64,000 nt of DNA from Microcebus murinus (lineage: Eukaryota > Chordata > Mammalia > Primates > Cheirogaleidae), in assembly GCF_040939455.1 (NCBI RefSeq), contig NC_134110.1, forward strand, positions 101,027,001 through 101,091,000, given 5' to 3'. The notes beneath the pieces are model-generated. The model was not told the origin of the DNA and ran no database searches. It worked only from the letters and a program-made list of their open reading frames with translations. Of this stretch, positions 24,880-38,104 are shown one piece after another (within the stretch, counting starts at the first letter, position 1; every line of letters begins with the position of its first letter). Both the position numbers and the translations under genes were made by a program.

Positions 24880-25090
24880 GGATTGAGAGTCATATAAACC
24901 TGATTTTATATCCTAGTTCTGCTCATTAGCAACTAAGCTACCTTTGTACGTTATCAGGCCATACTGAACCTAATACTTTCTTCACCTACACAATTAAGAC
25001 AGGAATGCTCTCACGGAGGCTGAGAGGATCGCATGAAGCCACGTTCCCAGCATGTCCGGCACAGCGCCTGGCCCAGTGCGTGGTGAGCTC
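24880..25090 (+). mobile_element. MIR SINE
   Basis: GATTGAGAGTCATATAAACC, CTAGTTCTGCTCATTAGCAA and, near the 3' end, GGCACAGCGCCTGGCCCAGT follow the MIR order in sense orientation. Confidence 0.6.
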
Positions 25091-26355
25091 GGGGCTTCTC
25101 CCTCCTCCATTTGCAGGCGCAGACTGTGCTCCGCCATCAGATGGCAGCCTGAAACAGGGGACCTAAATTGTGCATTTCCTCTTCCAGCCAATCATGGAGA
25201 GTAATGAGTAATTAAGGAATGTACGATCAGAATAAACAAAATTCCTAAAGACATTTGGTTTGCAGAATGTTAGTAATTCAATCCAGAAATTAATTCTGTA
25301 GTTTGTAAATTCCCATGATGGGTTTATCTCTAGAGTTCTTGAATGGCATCCCCCACCCCAAATCTACATAAATGGCAACCCACAGGGAAGGAAGGTGCAG
25401 GCCCTTGAATCAGGGATGTGTAATCACCTACACTGCGTATTTCCTCTGTCATCTATGTGAGAGGTGACCAAGCACCCAGAACGCCCAGGGGAGACGGCTG
25501 ATGGCTAGATCCCCACAGCCACTGACTCTTCCAATGCCTCAGTCCAGTGGTGCCTCTTCTCTTTTTCAAACAGTTGATTTATATTCATTCATTATGGCTC
25601 TCTTTTCATTTTCTGTCTTTTTCTATCTGTTTGTCTCTTTCCCATCTCTTCCTCTTTCCTAGTTTCTTATTAGATGAATTTTCCCCATTTTCTCTCTTGC
25701 CACTTAACATTTGGTAATACATCGATTACTTATTCCACATCATCCTCTTCCCCCCTCAATATGCTATTCATTATCTAGCGTGAATGTCTGGACTCGCCTT
25801 AACTTTTAGATTTGTGTCATCACAGAATCGGAGGCCATCCTTCACTGCTGATTGTCTCTGTCAGAGCCCGTCCAAGGGGGAGAAACTTCTTTCTGCAGGA
25901 TGCTGTTCATGACATTATCAGAGAGATCTAATATTTGGAAAGGCCTTCCATATATTTGTACTAAATTTACCTGCCTTTCCTTTCTGCTGACTGATCTCAG
26001 TTGGGTATACTGTTAACCTCTTCCTCATGGTAGTCTTTTCAGTGTTTGAAAATGCCACATATATCCATCCCTATGAGTCTCCGGCTGCAGAAACACATTC
26101 TCAATCTTTTTTTCTTGTTAGCTTGGGCCCATGATTATAATCTCCATACATTTGATGCTCTTCCTGGGCCCTAATCTTGGCCCAGCCTCCCTGTTCTGCT
26201 TCCCCATACCACATGCTGAAATATTGCTTAATGTGCATCTATCATCCAGGAAACTTAGTACAACCCAAATCCACTTCTCTCTAGCTGGTTCCCCAAAGAT
26301 GCATGACCCTACAGGAATGAAAGACTGAATATACAAACAGACCAACAGCCAGACC
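25091..26355. other. Unassigned non-coding DNA
   Basis: A pyrimidine-rich segment at 25,555-25,690 and otherwise mixed sequence. No gene and no repeat identified. Confidence 0.4.
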
Positions 26356-26852
26356 ACATGTGAAAACAAAACTCTGATTCACAATCTGTAGTAATCAGGC
26401 CAGGAAGTCAGCTGCTTGCACAAGTCGTACTTGTGCAAACCATTATCTCTAGTAACAATCCAAGAAGCCAAACAATAAACCTTGTAACAATCAGCCCCAA
26501 CTGGCCAGGGCTTGATTAATAACTGACAGCTTCCCTAATTGTTGTCCCCACTTCCAGCTTAGGACCAACCAGAGAAAGCTAACTGTGCTCCACAAACCAA
26601 CCATACAGGATGTCCTGCTCTGGTTAAGTGTTCCCAGCTTTCCCAGGCCAGCAGCCTCCACTCTGAACACACCTAAAGCCTTCCCTTTATTTCCTACAAA
26701 TCATTCCCACTCCTCTGCCTGCCCCTGAGTCCCTGCCAAAACATGGGTGATGGTGGTTGATTCCCTTGGAAGGGAAGCTCTAAATAAATAGCCTTTGCCT
26801 GTTCTTATTTGGTTGATCCTCATTTATTTCCACAGGTCAGAGATTAATGGAA
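26356..26852 (+). mobile_element. Probable solitary ERV LTR (ERVL-like)
   Basis: It is promoter- and terminator-like: an AATAAATAGCC poly(A) signal at about 26,785 followed by GCCTGTTCTTATTTGGTTGA and a TTTATTTCCACAGG end. A perfect hairpin lies at 26,416-26,438. No internal retroviral genes are nearby. The family name is a guess and no target duplication was confirmed. Confidence 0.5.
26416..26438. other. Perfect inverted repeat (hairpin)
   Basis: TTGCACAAGT, three-base spacer CGT, ACTTGTGCAA: 10-base arms pairing perfectly within the putative LTR. Confidence 0.9.
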
Positions 26853-27784
26853 TAAAAGGGTGATTTTTCCATGGGGGAAATGTAGACTTTTTTAGATGGG
26901 GGCAATATATCGCACAAACAAAAATATTTTCTAATTAACACCAAGAAGGACATAAGGATGTCCTTCATCTGGAAAGGACACTAGGTTCTCAAGCTCCAAG
27001 TCTAATTTTCTCTTTAGAAAATCACATTGCTTTGATATTAGTCCCCTCTAAAATGTCTTAGTATTCAGTCTCAGCCATCATTTCCTCTTCTTTCAGTTCT
27101 AATCTCAACCTACGCCATGATAAAGAGGCATTTCAGAGAAAATAAAACCAGAGAAGACATTCTCTGCTATATTTTATAAATACATTGTGGAAATGATTTC
27201 CTTACCCCATTTTATCTCAGCATATTATGAGCCAAGAAAAACGTACATCAGTTTAATTTTCAGCTAAAAGAGAAAAGATGGTGAACTAGTTATTTATGCA
27301 GCTATCTCCAACTTTTGAAAGGTCAGAAAAACTCTTTTTTTTTCCTGGTATTACTTTTTTCTACATAAATTTATCATCACATATGATGACATGACTTTAC
27401 TAATGAAAGTTAATTTTATGCTATTGATCTAGACTCCCAGCAAGTCAAGAAAAACAGGACAGGGTATGTGGAGGAGGGGAATAAAGACATTGAAGAAAGA
27501 ATAATTTTTTATCATTTTTAAACAAAAACCTTCGATGCTATATATATAAGAAACAGGAGGCAAAGATGGGGGGAAGTTGAGGACAGCCCTTTTCAAGGGA
27601 TGCAGAGGCAAGGAAGGCAGGGGTGACAGTGTGTGCCTTCACTCTCCGGGGACTTTATCAGATACAGAGCAAGGCCCGGCCATAACCATAGACCAGTAGC
27701 TTCCAAAGGGGCTGTGGCCTACGGCACTGGTAGAAATAGATGGGAAAGTGCTTTGATCTTTCCATTCTGCAATTTATAGCTACC

Positions 27785-28025
27785 ATTTATACTTATCAGT
27801 TATTCGGTGTCTACTGTCTGCTAAATCCTATATTAGGTGTACACATTATTTTATTTAATTCTTAATTAACATAAACTCCATGAGTTTGGTACTGTAATTA
27901 CCCTCATTTCATGGATGAAGAAACTGAACCTCAGAGAGACTACCGAATTCGGGATTAGTTAATAAGAGGCAGAGCGGAGATTTGCGTTCAGGACAGTCTG
28001 TATCCCGGACTACAGGGCACACTAC
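27785..28025 (-). mobile_element. MIR SINE, antisense
   Basis: Landmarks are ATTACCCTCATTTCATGGAT, GAAACTGAACCTCAGAGAGA and GGCAGAGCGGAGATTTGCGT, in reversed-MIR order. Confidence 0.75.
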
Positions 28026-30950
28026 TGCTTCTGTGGGCTCACGCCACGTGGAGTTAGGGTGCGAGGCGCAGCAGCGGAGCGGCAGCCTGGGAATCCTGCG
28101 TTGCGTAGGTGGGAGCTTGGACGCAGGGACTGGGGAGGCAAGAAGCACCACTAACACCTGTCTGAAAAACAATAAAACAAACAATAAAGTTGATCCTGAT
28201 TTTTAACAGCATTTTTTAAAACCTCAGGCATTTATATCATTGTTCGAAAGACACGACTTATAGAAGGTGTATTTTTATGAAGAATACCATCAATCGCTGA
28301 GTTCTCTGTCTTTTAAATTTGCCTCCCCCGCTGAGCAAAGAACACTCTTGGAGAGGTGGCAGTGGTGAAACTGACGCACAGCAGATTAAAAAGCGTGCAT
28401 TGTTTGTTGACGATAGTTATCTAACATATTTTTCGAATGTGTAGGCAGAAAGTGGTTAAGTGACTTACCAGTTTTCATAAAATAAGTCAGAGACAGAATA
28501 AGGAAGAGAACTCAGACACCCCGTATTGTCGAGCTGGCTTCGGGTTTCCTAGGCTACATAATCTCTGTGACAGCAGATAACAGAATCAGTCAGAAGAGAG
28601 ATATTAAATGGCATCATTTAAAATATCTTTTAAATTTAAAAGGAAACTATCACAAATGAATCTTCATGGCAGAAGCAAATTAAAATTATTAAAATAGAAT
28701 AGCTTTTTATCTTTCTACAGAATAAAATTTTAGCTGACAGCTATGTTTTGATAGAATCTTCTATTTGATTTTTGGTGACTTAATAGAATAAAGTCATGAT
28801 TTGAGTCACAACAGTATATAGAAAAGATAATTAGAGGTGATAAGTATAAAGACAATTGCAAAAATGAAAAAGTATAGCAGAGCAGTTTCCATATGATGGC
28901 ACAAAGAATTATGTAATGCAAAAATACAATGAGGCAATTTTTTTGTTGATAGGGGTTGAACATACAGGTCAGATCTCACTTTGGAACAAGGCCAGTCATA
29001 AATTGTCCAGATTCCAACACTAAAAAATGCCTACAAGGGAGTGTCCCAACTTATTCCTTGATCACCTGCATTTTCACTCATTTCTCCATGTAACATATAA
29101 TTACAGATATAAATAAATGCAACATTGATAGAAAGTTAACAAAAATTCTGTGGCAGAAAGTGACTTTGTGAGCAGGTGGAAGCTGCTGCGTAGTTTACAC
29201 TTTCACTGCCTGGGCCTGGGAGAAGCTCTAAGCCTTGGGAATTAGATGGCGCTTTGAACTTCACACTGCAAAGCTCTACACAAAACAGATGTCATCAATG
29301 ACTTGTGTCTCTCAACGCACATCCAACAACTTTGGGAACATCTCAAGCTCCAGTGTATCCTGGATTTAACTTCATGAAAACAGAATTATTTACAAGGAAA
29401 TTAATTATACAGTGCCCTTCTTGAAGAAAGACTGTACAAATGAAAAGAAACTAGCTGGATAGAAATGACAGCCCAAAGAGTCCACTGAAACATAGAACAG
29501 AGGAGAAGATGGCCTCTGAGGCCAGCAGGAATGTCCTGGATTGACGATCGCCATGGGCACAGCAGGCTTTGGAATCGGATGCTCTGAGCCAGGCAACCAA
29601 CACTCCCCACCAAGGAGACGGCTCGCAGTCGGCCTTCTCAAGTCAAATCAGGGTAAGCATGCTGCCTACTTGGTAGAAGGATTGCTCATTGGAAATTAAC
29701 ACATACATACTGGTGACTTTTTTTTTATTATGAACTAGCACCTCTAAGTCAGTTCATTGCTGGAACACTGACAATATCAAGTTTTTCAGCCTACAATGCT
29801 ATGGGCCACACCTTGGGCAGAGTTGAACTCACTAATTTAAAAGCTATCTTAGTGCTCTTGGGGTGGGGGATTCTCTAGGTGCCCTCTGACCCACTGCCAG
29901 TGCACAAGGCTCTGTGTCATATCCCAGATGCAGCTGCTCTGAAGATACGTGGAGAATTTGGGGTAAAGAAATCAAAAGAAAGGGATTGTACCAGTTAGGG
30001 GACATTTTCAGAAATTCATAAATGAGAAACAGGACTATTTGAAAAATTCAGATTTTCAAAAGTTCCCAAGTTCTTTCATATAAGTAATTATTTCAACTCC
30101 AAGGCATACTTTGTCTCAGTATTTCAGAATCTAAATGAAAAGTGTCACTTTTCAAATAGTCATTTGCTATACAAATATGAGTCATTACCATCAGATTTTT
30201 TAAAAAGCATTTCTTTGCTGCCTTCTCATATAATTTTGAAACTTCATGTAGTGTTAGAACATGGTTTTTGTACTGGAATATATTGCATCAGTAATTTTTG
30301 TTTCTATAATATCTTTGATTATTTTCTAAAATACAGATTTATAATTTTCATTATTATAACTTACAAATTATTATAGTTTATCTTGTTTTAAAATAAATCT
30401 CTTGTCCCTTTATTTAAAAACTTTCTTTAATACTTTTTAACATAGTGAATAGAAAATATTTAGAGTATAGAACTTATTCTTAGAATAAAAGGTCACCTCC
30501 TTACAAAAATGTCCCATCTGTGTGATGAATTAACCCTTATTAAGTTGTATTTTATTTTAGTCTCTGCTCCAATTTTGTCATTTCTGGTTCTTTAGAATTT
30601 AATTAGACCCCTCAGGATATTTATATCTTTAAATAACAGACAAGAGGTTCTTATGCTTTTCTAAATAAATAAAAAAAAAGCAAAGTCTCTTGTGCTCAGA
30701 GCCTTATTAAAAAAGGCTATGAAGATGAAAACCTAAGTAATTAAGGGGCAAGATTCAAAGCCATATTCAATAGATCTTAGAGACTGTGAATGATCAAATC
30801 AAGGCCAAAGTAGAGACAGACTTACAAATAGAGTCAGAGGAAGATAGCAAAATAGCATAAACAGCTAATATATCAGTCAGTTGGTCTTTTGATTAGTAAA
30901 TTTAAAAAAATGTTCTCTGAAAAGTACCATATCATAGCATAAATCAGTGG
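28026..30950. other. Unassigned non-coding DNA
   Basis: Mostly AT-rich. A non-repetitive patch at 29,150-29,400 has moderate GC and short TGACTTG/TGTCATCA-like motifs. No gene, no repeat I can name, and only chance open frames. Confidence 0.4.
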
Positions 30951-30954
30951 ACAA

Positions 30955-31135
30955 GTATTAGATTGGATTCAAGTACCTCTTAAGAGCCAGTGGTTTTATG
31001 TAAACAGCCTTCTCTGAGCTTTCATCTTCTTACCAACAAACTTGGTTTAATACCCAGCTTTCAACTGATTTTACAAGTAAGTAGAATTATATATGTAAGC
31101 ACAAAATATAATACCTGACACCTAATAACCCTTCA
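30955..31135 (+). mobile_element. MIR-like fragment, low confidence
   Basis: CTTCTCTGAGCTTTCATCTT followed by ACAAGTAAGTAGAATTATAT and AATACCTGACACCTAATAA has the MIR order in sense orientation but is strongly diverged. Confidence 0.4.
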
Positions 31136-31364
31136 GTTAATGTTAACTGTTATCCTCACCCAAAGGATACATAAATCTGTGCCTATAATTAATTTCACCC
31201 ATCATCACTGCCACCTTGAGTGTCAGTAACAAAGACTGCCCCTCCCCCTGGAACCTGGACTCCTTCTGCCTCTGGATGTGGCCTGTCCCTTCACTTTGGG
31301 GACTTACTTGCTGGTCTCTGGTCCCAGACCCTGCTTCACATAGGCCTCCACAAGGGGCATTGCT

Positions 31365-31450
31365 TTCATCCAACAAATTCATTATTGTAAGTTCATTACT
31401 TGGTGCGGATGTCCTGTGTGCCAGGCACTGTGCTGGGCTCTGGGCTGGTT
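31365..31450 (-). mobile_element. L2 3' end fragment, antisense
   Basis: TCATCCAACAAATTCATTAT and then TGTGTGCCAGGCACTGTGCT are the reversed L2 terminus. Confidence 0.55.
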
Positions 31451-32404
31451 CAGGGTTCAGCCGAGGCAGCCTGCCCTTCAGATTGCCACACCAAGGCACT
31501 GTCATCGTCACCATCATCAGCATGGCTTACATACATGTAATTCATACATGGCAGCCTGTACCCTAAACCTGTTGGTACATATGCAACATTTTTTCTTCCA
31601 CAATATTTTCTATAATTACAATTGTGGCAAATAATATTTTATCAATTGGGATATAATCACAGAAGATTATAATGGGAACAACAAATGCTGTTTTATGCCA
31701 AAACTGCAGCAAATATTGTTGAATTTTGCTTCTTTATCTATCATCAAAATGGACTTATACCACTAGGTTTAAATAAAATATCAAGAAATAGCAGTACTAG
31801 AGGCAAACAGCAGCAAGTAGAAACTGATCTATTGAGAAGTTAGCCTTCATTGTAGGAACTACAAGTAGGTATTTCAATATTTAGTAAGCAATTCAGTGGA
31901 TAGAAATGTGGGGAGATAATATGTGAATTGTTCATGCTCTGTCATTGTCTGCTTTTTTTTTTTTTCTTCTCCTGAAATTCCTCAGAATTCTCCCTTTCTT
32001 TCCCAGAGGAGGTAAGAAGTTCCCCACTATTCATGGAAATCAAGGGCTGGGCTCTGCGAGTAACTGGGAAGTGAGTAGAATGCATCACCAGCCCAGCCCT
32101 TCACTATCTGCCATTGTGCAATGGTACGACCAGGCGTGGGATGCAGAGTCACTAAAAGAAGTAAACTCCTGTATTTTGCCTGTTCAGTTGCTTTAAAACA
32201 TTTCAGAATAACCAAAAGCCAGGAGTAGACAGCACTGCCAGTTAGGGACCAGAGTGCCAAGCTGCATTGAAAGATGAAGATGGAATTCCAAGTTTATGAT
32301 TTTTTGCATTCTTCTTATTCCACTTTTATGCACAATCATTCTCTACTGACTATCATAAAACACAGCGGCGAGAAGGGAACACCGCACTCCAGATGCGGTC
32401 TCTC

Positions 32405-32620
32405 CAGTGTGTGGAGCAGCGGGATTTGGAGTCAGGATGTGGATTCTAATCGAGGCTCCACTGTTTAATAGCTGAGTGACTTCGGTCAACTTTCTTAACA
32501 TGTTTAAGTCTCAGTTCCTTTCTCTGTTAAAAAAAAAAAGGCAATAATACTGACTATGAAATAGTACTATAAAAATTAAGTAATGTGTGGGTACATTAAA
32601 TGTATATCACAGCTTCTTAT
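32405..32620 (+). mobile_element. MIR SINE
   Basis: GGAGTCAGGATGTGGATTCT, AATAGCTGAGTGACTTCGGT, then AGTCTCAGTTCCTTTCTCTG and an A-run: sense MIR with the tRNA-derived half intact enough to recognise. Confidence 0.7.
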
Positions 32621-34060
32621 AAATCAAAGTTGTCATATTACATCATTTATGTTTTTGTTGAAATTACGAACTCTGGGCATTCTGTGAACAGGAGAGGTCA
32701 GATGTCACCGCGAGGCTGTGCGTCACCTGCTCCAGGCTCCCAGGTTTCTGCCCGAGAGAAGTCCACACCCCAGGGCGCTGGGACCTCCCTCCTCCAGCCG
32801 GTGCCCGCGGCGGCCTGCGGCTCTAGCGCACCCCTCCCGCACACGGCTGCCCTGTCTCCCCTCTCTTTTCCTCCACGGGTGGGGGTCTGTGGGTCTGCCT
32901 TGTCCTGCCTTCCTTTCTACATCTCCATTTCCGTCCCTTTCTCGCTCAACTCTCTAATATCCATACTTTCATTTCTCTGTTCCTGTAAATAACACTTTTC
33001 CTAACTCTTTCTACTCTGTGTTTCTTTTCAGAGTCTCTAGCCATGGAATCACGCCAGCCTTTTTATGAGCTTTTTGAACAATCTGTTTTCCTAAAGTCCA
33101 GAGTGCAGGTCTAACTATGCCTACTGTTTCTTTTCTTCGCTGTTATGAATTCCAAGATGACTTGATTTCTCCCAAGCTTGGCATAACTTTAACTCCAACA
33201 GCAAGCCCTTTTTTGTTGGTTAGAATTAAATACAGAATGGCAATTTTCCTTGTTGCTTCTCCTGCCTGCTAAGAGATGAAATGGTCAGTAAAGAACATCA
33301 AATATTCTACTTTTCACAGACTCTCCTGAGACTGGAAGCCCTTCCTCACTGCTACTTTTTGCCTCTGGGTCAGTTTGTATTTTGGAATAAGATCTTCCTA
33401 CAGAACTTCTGCCTGGCCAGGAAGTCTGTTTTACATAATCACAATATGATCACTCGTTCACTTGTTTCTGCTCCCTTTTCTCAGCACTTGAATGTTGGCT
33501 ACCCTTAAGTTCATGACTTTTTATAAATCTTACATATGTATGTGTGTGTATATACATATATGAAAGTAAGGCTACTCCATTCTATTGGCGCTGTTTCTTT
33601 TGAAAAGAATTTACCTTTTGGTGTCTTATTTTGCTCACAAACTGCATCTCATCAATAATTTGGAGACATTTAATTTCTAGACTGTGAAGTACTTGCCATC
33701 AGTAGCCATGTGATTAGTCATCTCTATATTTTCAGAGGCTAGGACAGTCCTGAAACATACCCAGTGTGAATTTATTAAACTGAACTGATGCTTGTTTTAA
33801 AATTACAAGTTTAATTGACTCTTAGCCATGCATAGATATATAAACATCTGAAGCCTTAAGTGAATTCCAAATCTCCTGGTTGCTCCTGAAAATGACCTAA
33901 TATTTCTTTCACAAATTCTATGTGTTGTTTTTCATGGTACATGATCTAGAATTTTGTTGGACTTTTTCTCCCTAGCTTCATATTTTAATTTAAAGAACTC
34001 TTGATCAGCCTATTAATAGGTGATTATGTTTGGGATACATCAATAAATGTAAACTACATT
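32621..34060. other. Unassigned DNA, with a GC-rich patch
   Basis: Positions 32,690-32,900 are GC-rich with several CpGs (GTGCCCGCGGCGGCC); the rest is AT-rich. No repeat or gene recognised. A TGTG/TATA simple run lies at 33,536-33,561. Confidence 0.4.
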
Positions 34061-34064
34061 AATT

Positions 34065-34275
34065 ATTTTACATGCATTATTTTGGATCTCTACAACGACT
34101 TTACCACACAGATATTAAATTAATTATATACAGTAGAATATATACATGAGAATATTGAGACTGAGAGAGGTTAAATGACATACTCCAGACAGCATAGCTA
34201 ATAAGTGAAAGAATTTGCTGGCATTAGGTCTGGCAGGTTCTAAATCTCATGTATTTCTTCTTCTAGTACTGTCCA
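34065..34275 (-). mobile_element. MIR SINE, antisense
   Basis: GAATATTGAGACTGAGAGAG and then AAATGACATACTCCAGACAG and TAGCTAATAAGTGAAAGAAT follow the reversed MIR order. Confidence 0.65.
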
Positions 34276-35914
34276 TTACCACCAGGCTGACTGGTCAGAC
34301 AGATACTTGCCATTACTCTGGGACACATTCAGATGCGTAAGTTTCTTAGCTTAACTAGGATGAATGACCCCTGGCTCTGCAAGGGGGTATCCCCACAGTG
34401 GCCACGCTGTGGTGACACTACTCTGGGAGCAGCCATGGCTTCTCTGTGGCACTGTGGAGGCTTTAAGGGCACACTGCATGCTGCACACTCCATCTCTGTC
34501 ATGGAGGACACAGAGGTGGGGTGACAGAGCAGGAGCCAGCTCACCCCACGCTCCCCTGCACCCAGCATGCAGGGACATGAGAATGAGTCATGCCTCTGTC
34601 CACTGTTTTGACCTTGCCAGGGCTGGTACCAAGAGTAGCCTCAGACTCCAGCAAGCAAGCAAGATAATTTTTACTTTTACTTAATTCAAACTAGTAATTA
34701 TTAATATTTTGACCTTATCCTAACCTTAATCCACTGCTGTGACAAAAAAAACTTAGTTGTGAAGAATCCTCATCTCATTTCCACCCTTCTCCTGGGGTAC
34801 GGTAAATCTCGGGGACACGCGTAGTGCTGCGTTCTGGGGGAGACAGACAGGTCCGCCTCTTCCTGCCTGTCTTCTGGCCACACCAGGCCCAGGTGCCACG
34901 TCCATTACCCACCTGGTCCTCTGTCGGCAGTCACACCAGCGACAGCGCAGGCGTCCCCACACTTGAGGTGTGGGGGTCTCTGCGGTCACTTGTTGCTACT
35001 CCTGGGTACTTGCGAGTCCTTCTGCTGCCAGCACACCACCCTTTAGGAAACTCTGTGGGCTTCCTCAGAACGTTACGCCACCATCTCTTCTCTGAGATCT
35101 GACTACTAATATTTCCATGGGCTGTCCCTGAGAAATAGGTACAAAACCCCTCTGTTCTCAGATACCAAAAATATACTGGGCTGAGTGTTTCCAAACAGCT
35201 CAGCCTGGAAAAGTTCCGCCTCAGGATCCCTGTGGTCTCTCGTCCCCTCCTGCTTCTCTCACCAGCCTGAGAAATAATTTTCTGGTCTTAAGGCTCTTGG
35301 GGTGGGGGTTTTAGGCAAGTGGATGAAAATTTGCTTTTCATAAACCTCTCCCTCCAATTTTTACATCCTCTCCATTATCCTAAGGGCTTAGGCTTTTGAA
35401 CCTCAAAATCCAGGGAACGTTTCTCTTTCTCTGCCCCCTGCTGTCACATCCCCTCCCGTGGTAATACATTGAGAAGGTCTAACAGCGTGATTGGGAGAAA
35501 AGGCCAAGCAGGAAAGCAGAGACCTGGGGGAGGGGATGTGTTCAGGTGGACCCTCTCGCTGTGTGCTCGGGCTGCAGGCCCGGGCAGCTGCAGTAAGCAG
35601 CCCTGGCTATTCCCGACGAGAACACTGATGAGAGCAGCGTTGGCTTGGGGGCGCCGTGTTGCCTCGGGCCTCACAGACAGAAAGAGCCGAGAACCAGGCA
35701 GCCAGAGGCCAGGGGCGCGAAGGAGAGGGGCTTCCGTCCACGCTGCCATGCGCCGGGCTCTGCAAGAGCAGCTGCACCTATGCTGTCTCCTTTGATTGTC
35801 ATGGAGTAGGTGTTACCACGTCTACTCCGCCGTTCTTCCTTTAGCAAAAGTGCTGGAGATCCAAACTTACAGTTTTAAAAGCTAGTTATTTCTAAATGCC
35901 AAGTACATCTTTTC

Positions 35915-36010
35915 AATCACTTTTGTTCAACTAATGTTCATCGCCTGCCTTTTGTGCACACGGTGTACTGTGTGCTCAGCTCTCCGCTCGGGGATGTGAG
36001 CAACAGATGT
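35915..36010 (-). mobile_element. L2 3' end fragment, antisense
   Basis: TTGTTCAACTAATGTTCATC then TGTGCTCAGCTCTCCGCTCG reads as a reversed L2 3' end, diverged. Confidence 0.45.
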
Positions 36011-36079
36011 GGAAGGACAAGGCTGCCTCCTCCCGCTCGCGGGGACAGGCACAGCACCAGGCCCGTGTGGCCGTGAGAA

Positions 36080-36145
36080 CGCAGGGTGGGAGGACGGGCG
36101 CGGGGTGGGGAGGATGGGCGCAGGGTGGGAAGGACGGGCGCAGGG
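36080..36145 (+). repeat. G-rich 20-bp tandem repeat, about 3.4 copies
   Basis: Unit CGCAGGGTGGGAAGGACGGG (third copy, 36,119-36,138); the first copy is 19 bases and the second differs at about three sites. A partial fourth unit follows. Each unit has two or three G-runs, so the + strand could form quadruplexes. Confidence 0.85.
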
Positions 36146-36584
36146 AAGTCTGCCGTGAGCAAGGCATATCAGGTGGACCAAGAGAAGGTGTCCGATCTCT
36201 ACCCTAAGGGTAATGAATGTCTCTGAATGACTTTAGCCCAGATTAATATATTCTGGTTTATACGTCTAAACTTTCACTCTGGCTGCACTAGAACACAGCA
36301 AGTGCTTATAGGAAGAGGATGATTAGTCAGGAAGTCATCACGAGCATCTAAGCAAGAAGTGATGGTGTTTTGATAAAGAGAAGAGAGGGTTAAAAGATAT
36401 TTAGGAAATTGAATACATAGCACTCAATGCTTGAGGATGCAGAGGAGCTGGATGAGGGAGAGGAGTTGTCCCTGTGGGAATCCCTCGTGTGTTCTGTGTT
36501 TTCATTCCTACAGATCATGCCCTGGGTGCACATAACCAAACAAACAACCACAGGCAGTCAGTAGCCCACAATCTTGGAAGGAAA

Positions 36585-36785
36585 TATGATGCATAGTTAT
36601 TGACCACTTAGTAGGTTCTAAGAACTTTGCATGCATTAATTCATTTGATTCATACAATGGTCCTAGAAAGTTGACACTAGGATAAGACTCAGCTTACAAA
36701 TGAGGAAGGTGAGGCAGAAGGAAGTGAGGGGGCTGAGGCAGGTGTTACTCCAGAATTCATACTCTTTAACCATTATGATAGTAGT
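36585..36785 (-). mobile_element. MIR SINE, antisense
   Basis: TTATTGACCACTTAGTAGGT, CAATGGTCCTAGAAAGTTGA, AATGAGGAAGGTGAGGCAGA and CATACTCTTTAACCATTATG fit a reversed MIR. Confidence 0.7.
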
Positions 36786-37239
36786 CCATCTAGGTCAGAC
36801 TGATTTAAAATAGGAAAAATGTCATTCTAGCTGGAGCGAGGGGTTGGGTGGCAGCTAGGAAAGACTTCCTGGGATAAGAAACCTTTGAGTCCACTCTGGA
36901 AGGAAGAGTGGGTAGGTATCCCACAGGCTAGAACACCAGCGTCCAAGCTAAAGTAATCACCATTTCAGATTACAAAACTACTGGCCTAAGTAACTTTTGG
37001 GGGGAGCTATACAACTGGAACAAATAAAAGACAAAGTGGTAGGAGACAGACTCCCAATTCAATTTACCTCTGATGGCTGTGCTTGTCGGGGTGAGTCACA
37101 GATCTGTGGTAATGAAAAAGTTCTTGGAGATTAATGAGGCTGGCTACGGTAACGGTGGGCCAGGAGCTAGATGTCTAAATCATCTCCTACACTGTAGTTT
37201 AAATAATACCAGAGGAAGGACCAGAAGAGGAAAGTCACT

Positions 37240-37560
37240 TAGGTAAATGTGACTGATGAGGTAGTGGCTGTCTCATTAGGTCGTGTTGATGGACATTCTA
37301 AGACGGGAAAGAGCAGGAGCAGCGAGCAGTGTGCGGCCATTTCATTAGACCGCGTTAGTTTCCCAACTATCTCTGAACATTAGCAGGCACCAGCCTTGCC
37401 TTTATAGAGCCCAGTGAACACTGCGGTGCCATTTGGACAGGATTCAATTACGTATCAAATTCCACAAATTTCTCCCCTGACAGTGTTAACAGCAGTGATG
37501 CAGAATTAAGGTGCACAAAGAAGTTAGTTGCAAAGAAAACTAACACAAAAGACTGTTCAA
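37240..37560. promoter_or_regulatory. Non-repetitive block, possible regulatory element
   Basis: No repeat similarity seen. Contains CATTTCATTAGACCGCG, ATTCAATTACGTATC and CCTTTATAGAGCCC in a mixed-composition stretch that looks less decayed than its neighbours. Function is inference only. Confidence 0.2.
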
Positions 37561-37789
37561 CCCGGCTTCCTCCTCCCTTGACTGTCTCATCCTTTCCCCT
37601 CTACTGTGGTTCTAAGGAGGACTGCTGTTCCTTCCTCCCCTCGCCCCTGAACCCACTGCAGTCTGGTTCCTAACACTCCCCTGTCCTGTCGTTGGAGGAC
37701 GCCAGGGACCCGCCACTGCCAGATGGAGGCCCCCTCGGGCAGTGCTCCTGCGGCTCGACCCTCCTGCATGTGGCTCACCTGCTCCGTGT

Positions 37790-38010
37790 CTCCAGGCTTC
37801 CGTGGCCCCTTCCTCCATCAAAAAATATTAAAAAACTGTATTTTACAACTGCATGGGTATAAAGACAAACATTATATATTAAAACATTTGCTTCAACCTC
37901 AAAGTCTTTCTTTTTCTTCTGATTTTAAAATAAAGGAAAGCATTTTCATGGCGTCTAAAGCATCCCGGGCCCTGGGCCCATGGGCTAAGCCAGCCCTGCC
38001 TGCTTCATTT
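37790..38010 (+). repeat. Unnamed dispersed repeat, copy B
   Basis: Partner of 9,870-10,090. It carries CCTTCCTCCAT, ATATTAAAAAACTGTATTT, GATTTTAAAATAAA at 37,921 and TAAAGCATCCCGGGCC at 37,958, in the same order. Confidence 0.55.
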
Positions 38011-38104
38011 TCTTCAGAGCCTTTGTTACCTGGACGCAGGGTGAGTGTCCAGAGAGGGACACTTGTCTACCATCTGCCTCCCCTCGCTAGGGCTCAGCCC
38101 TGGG

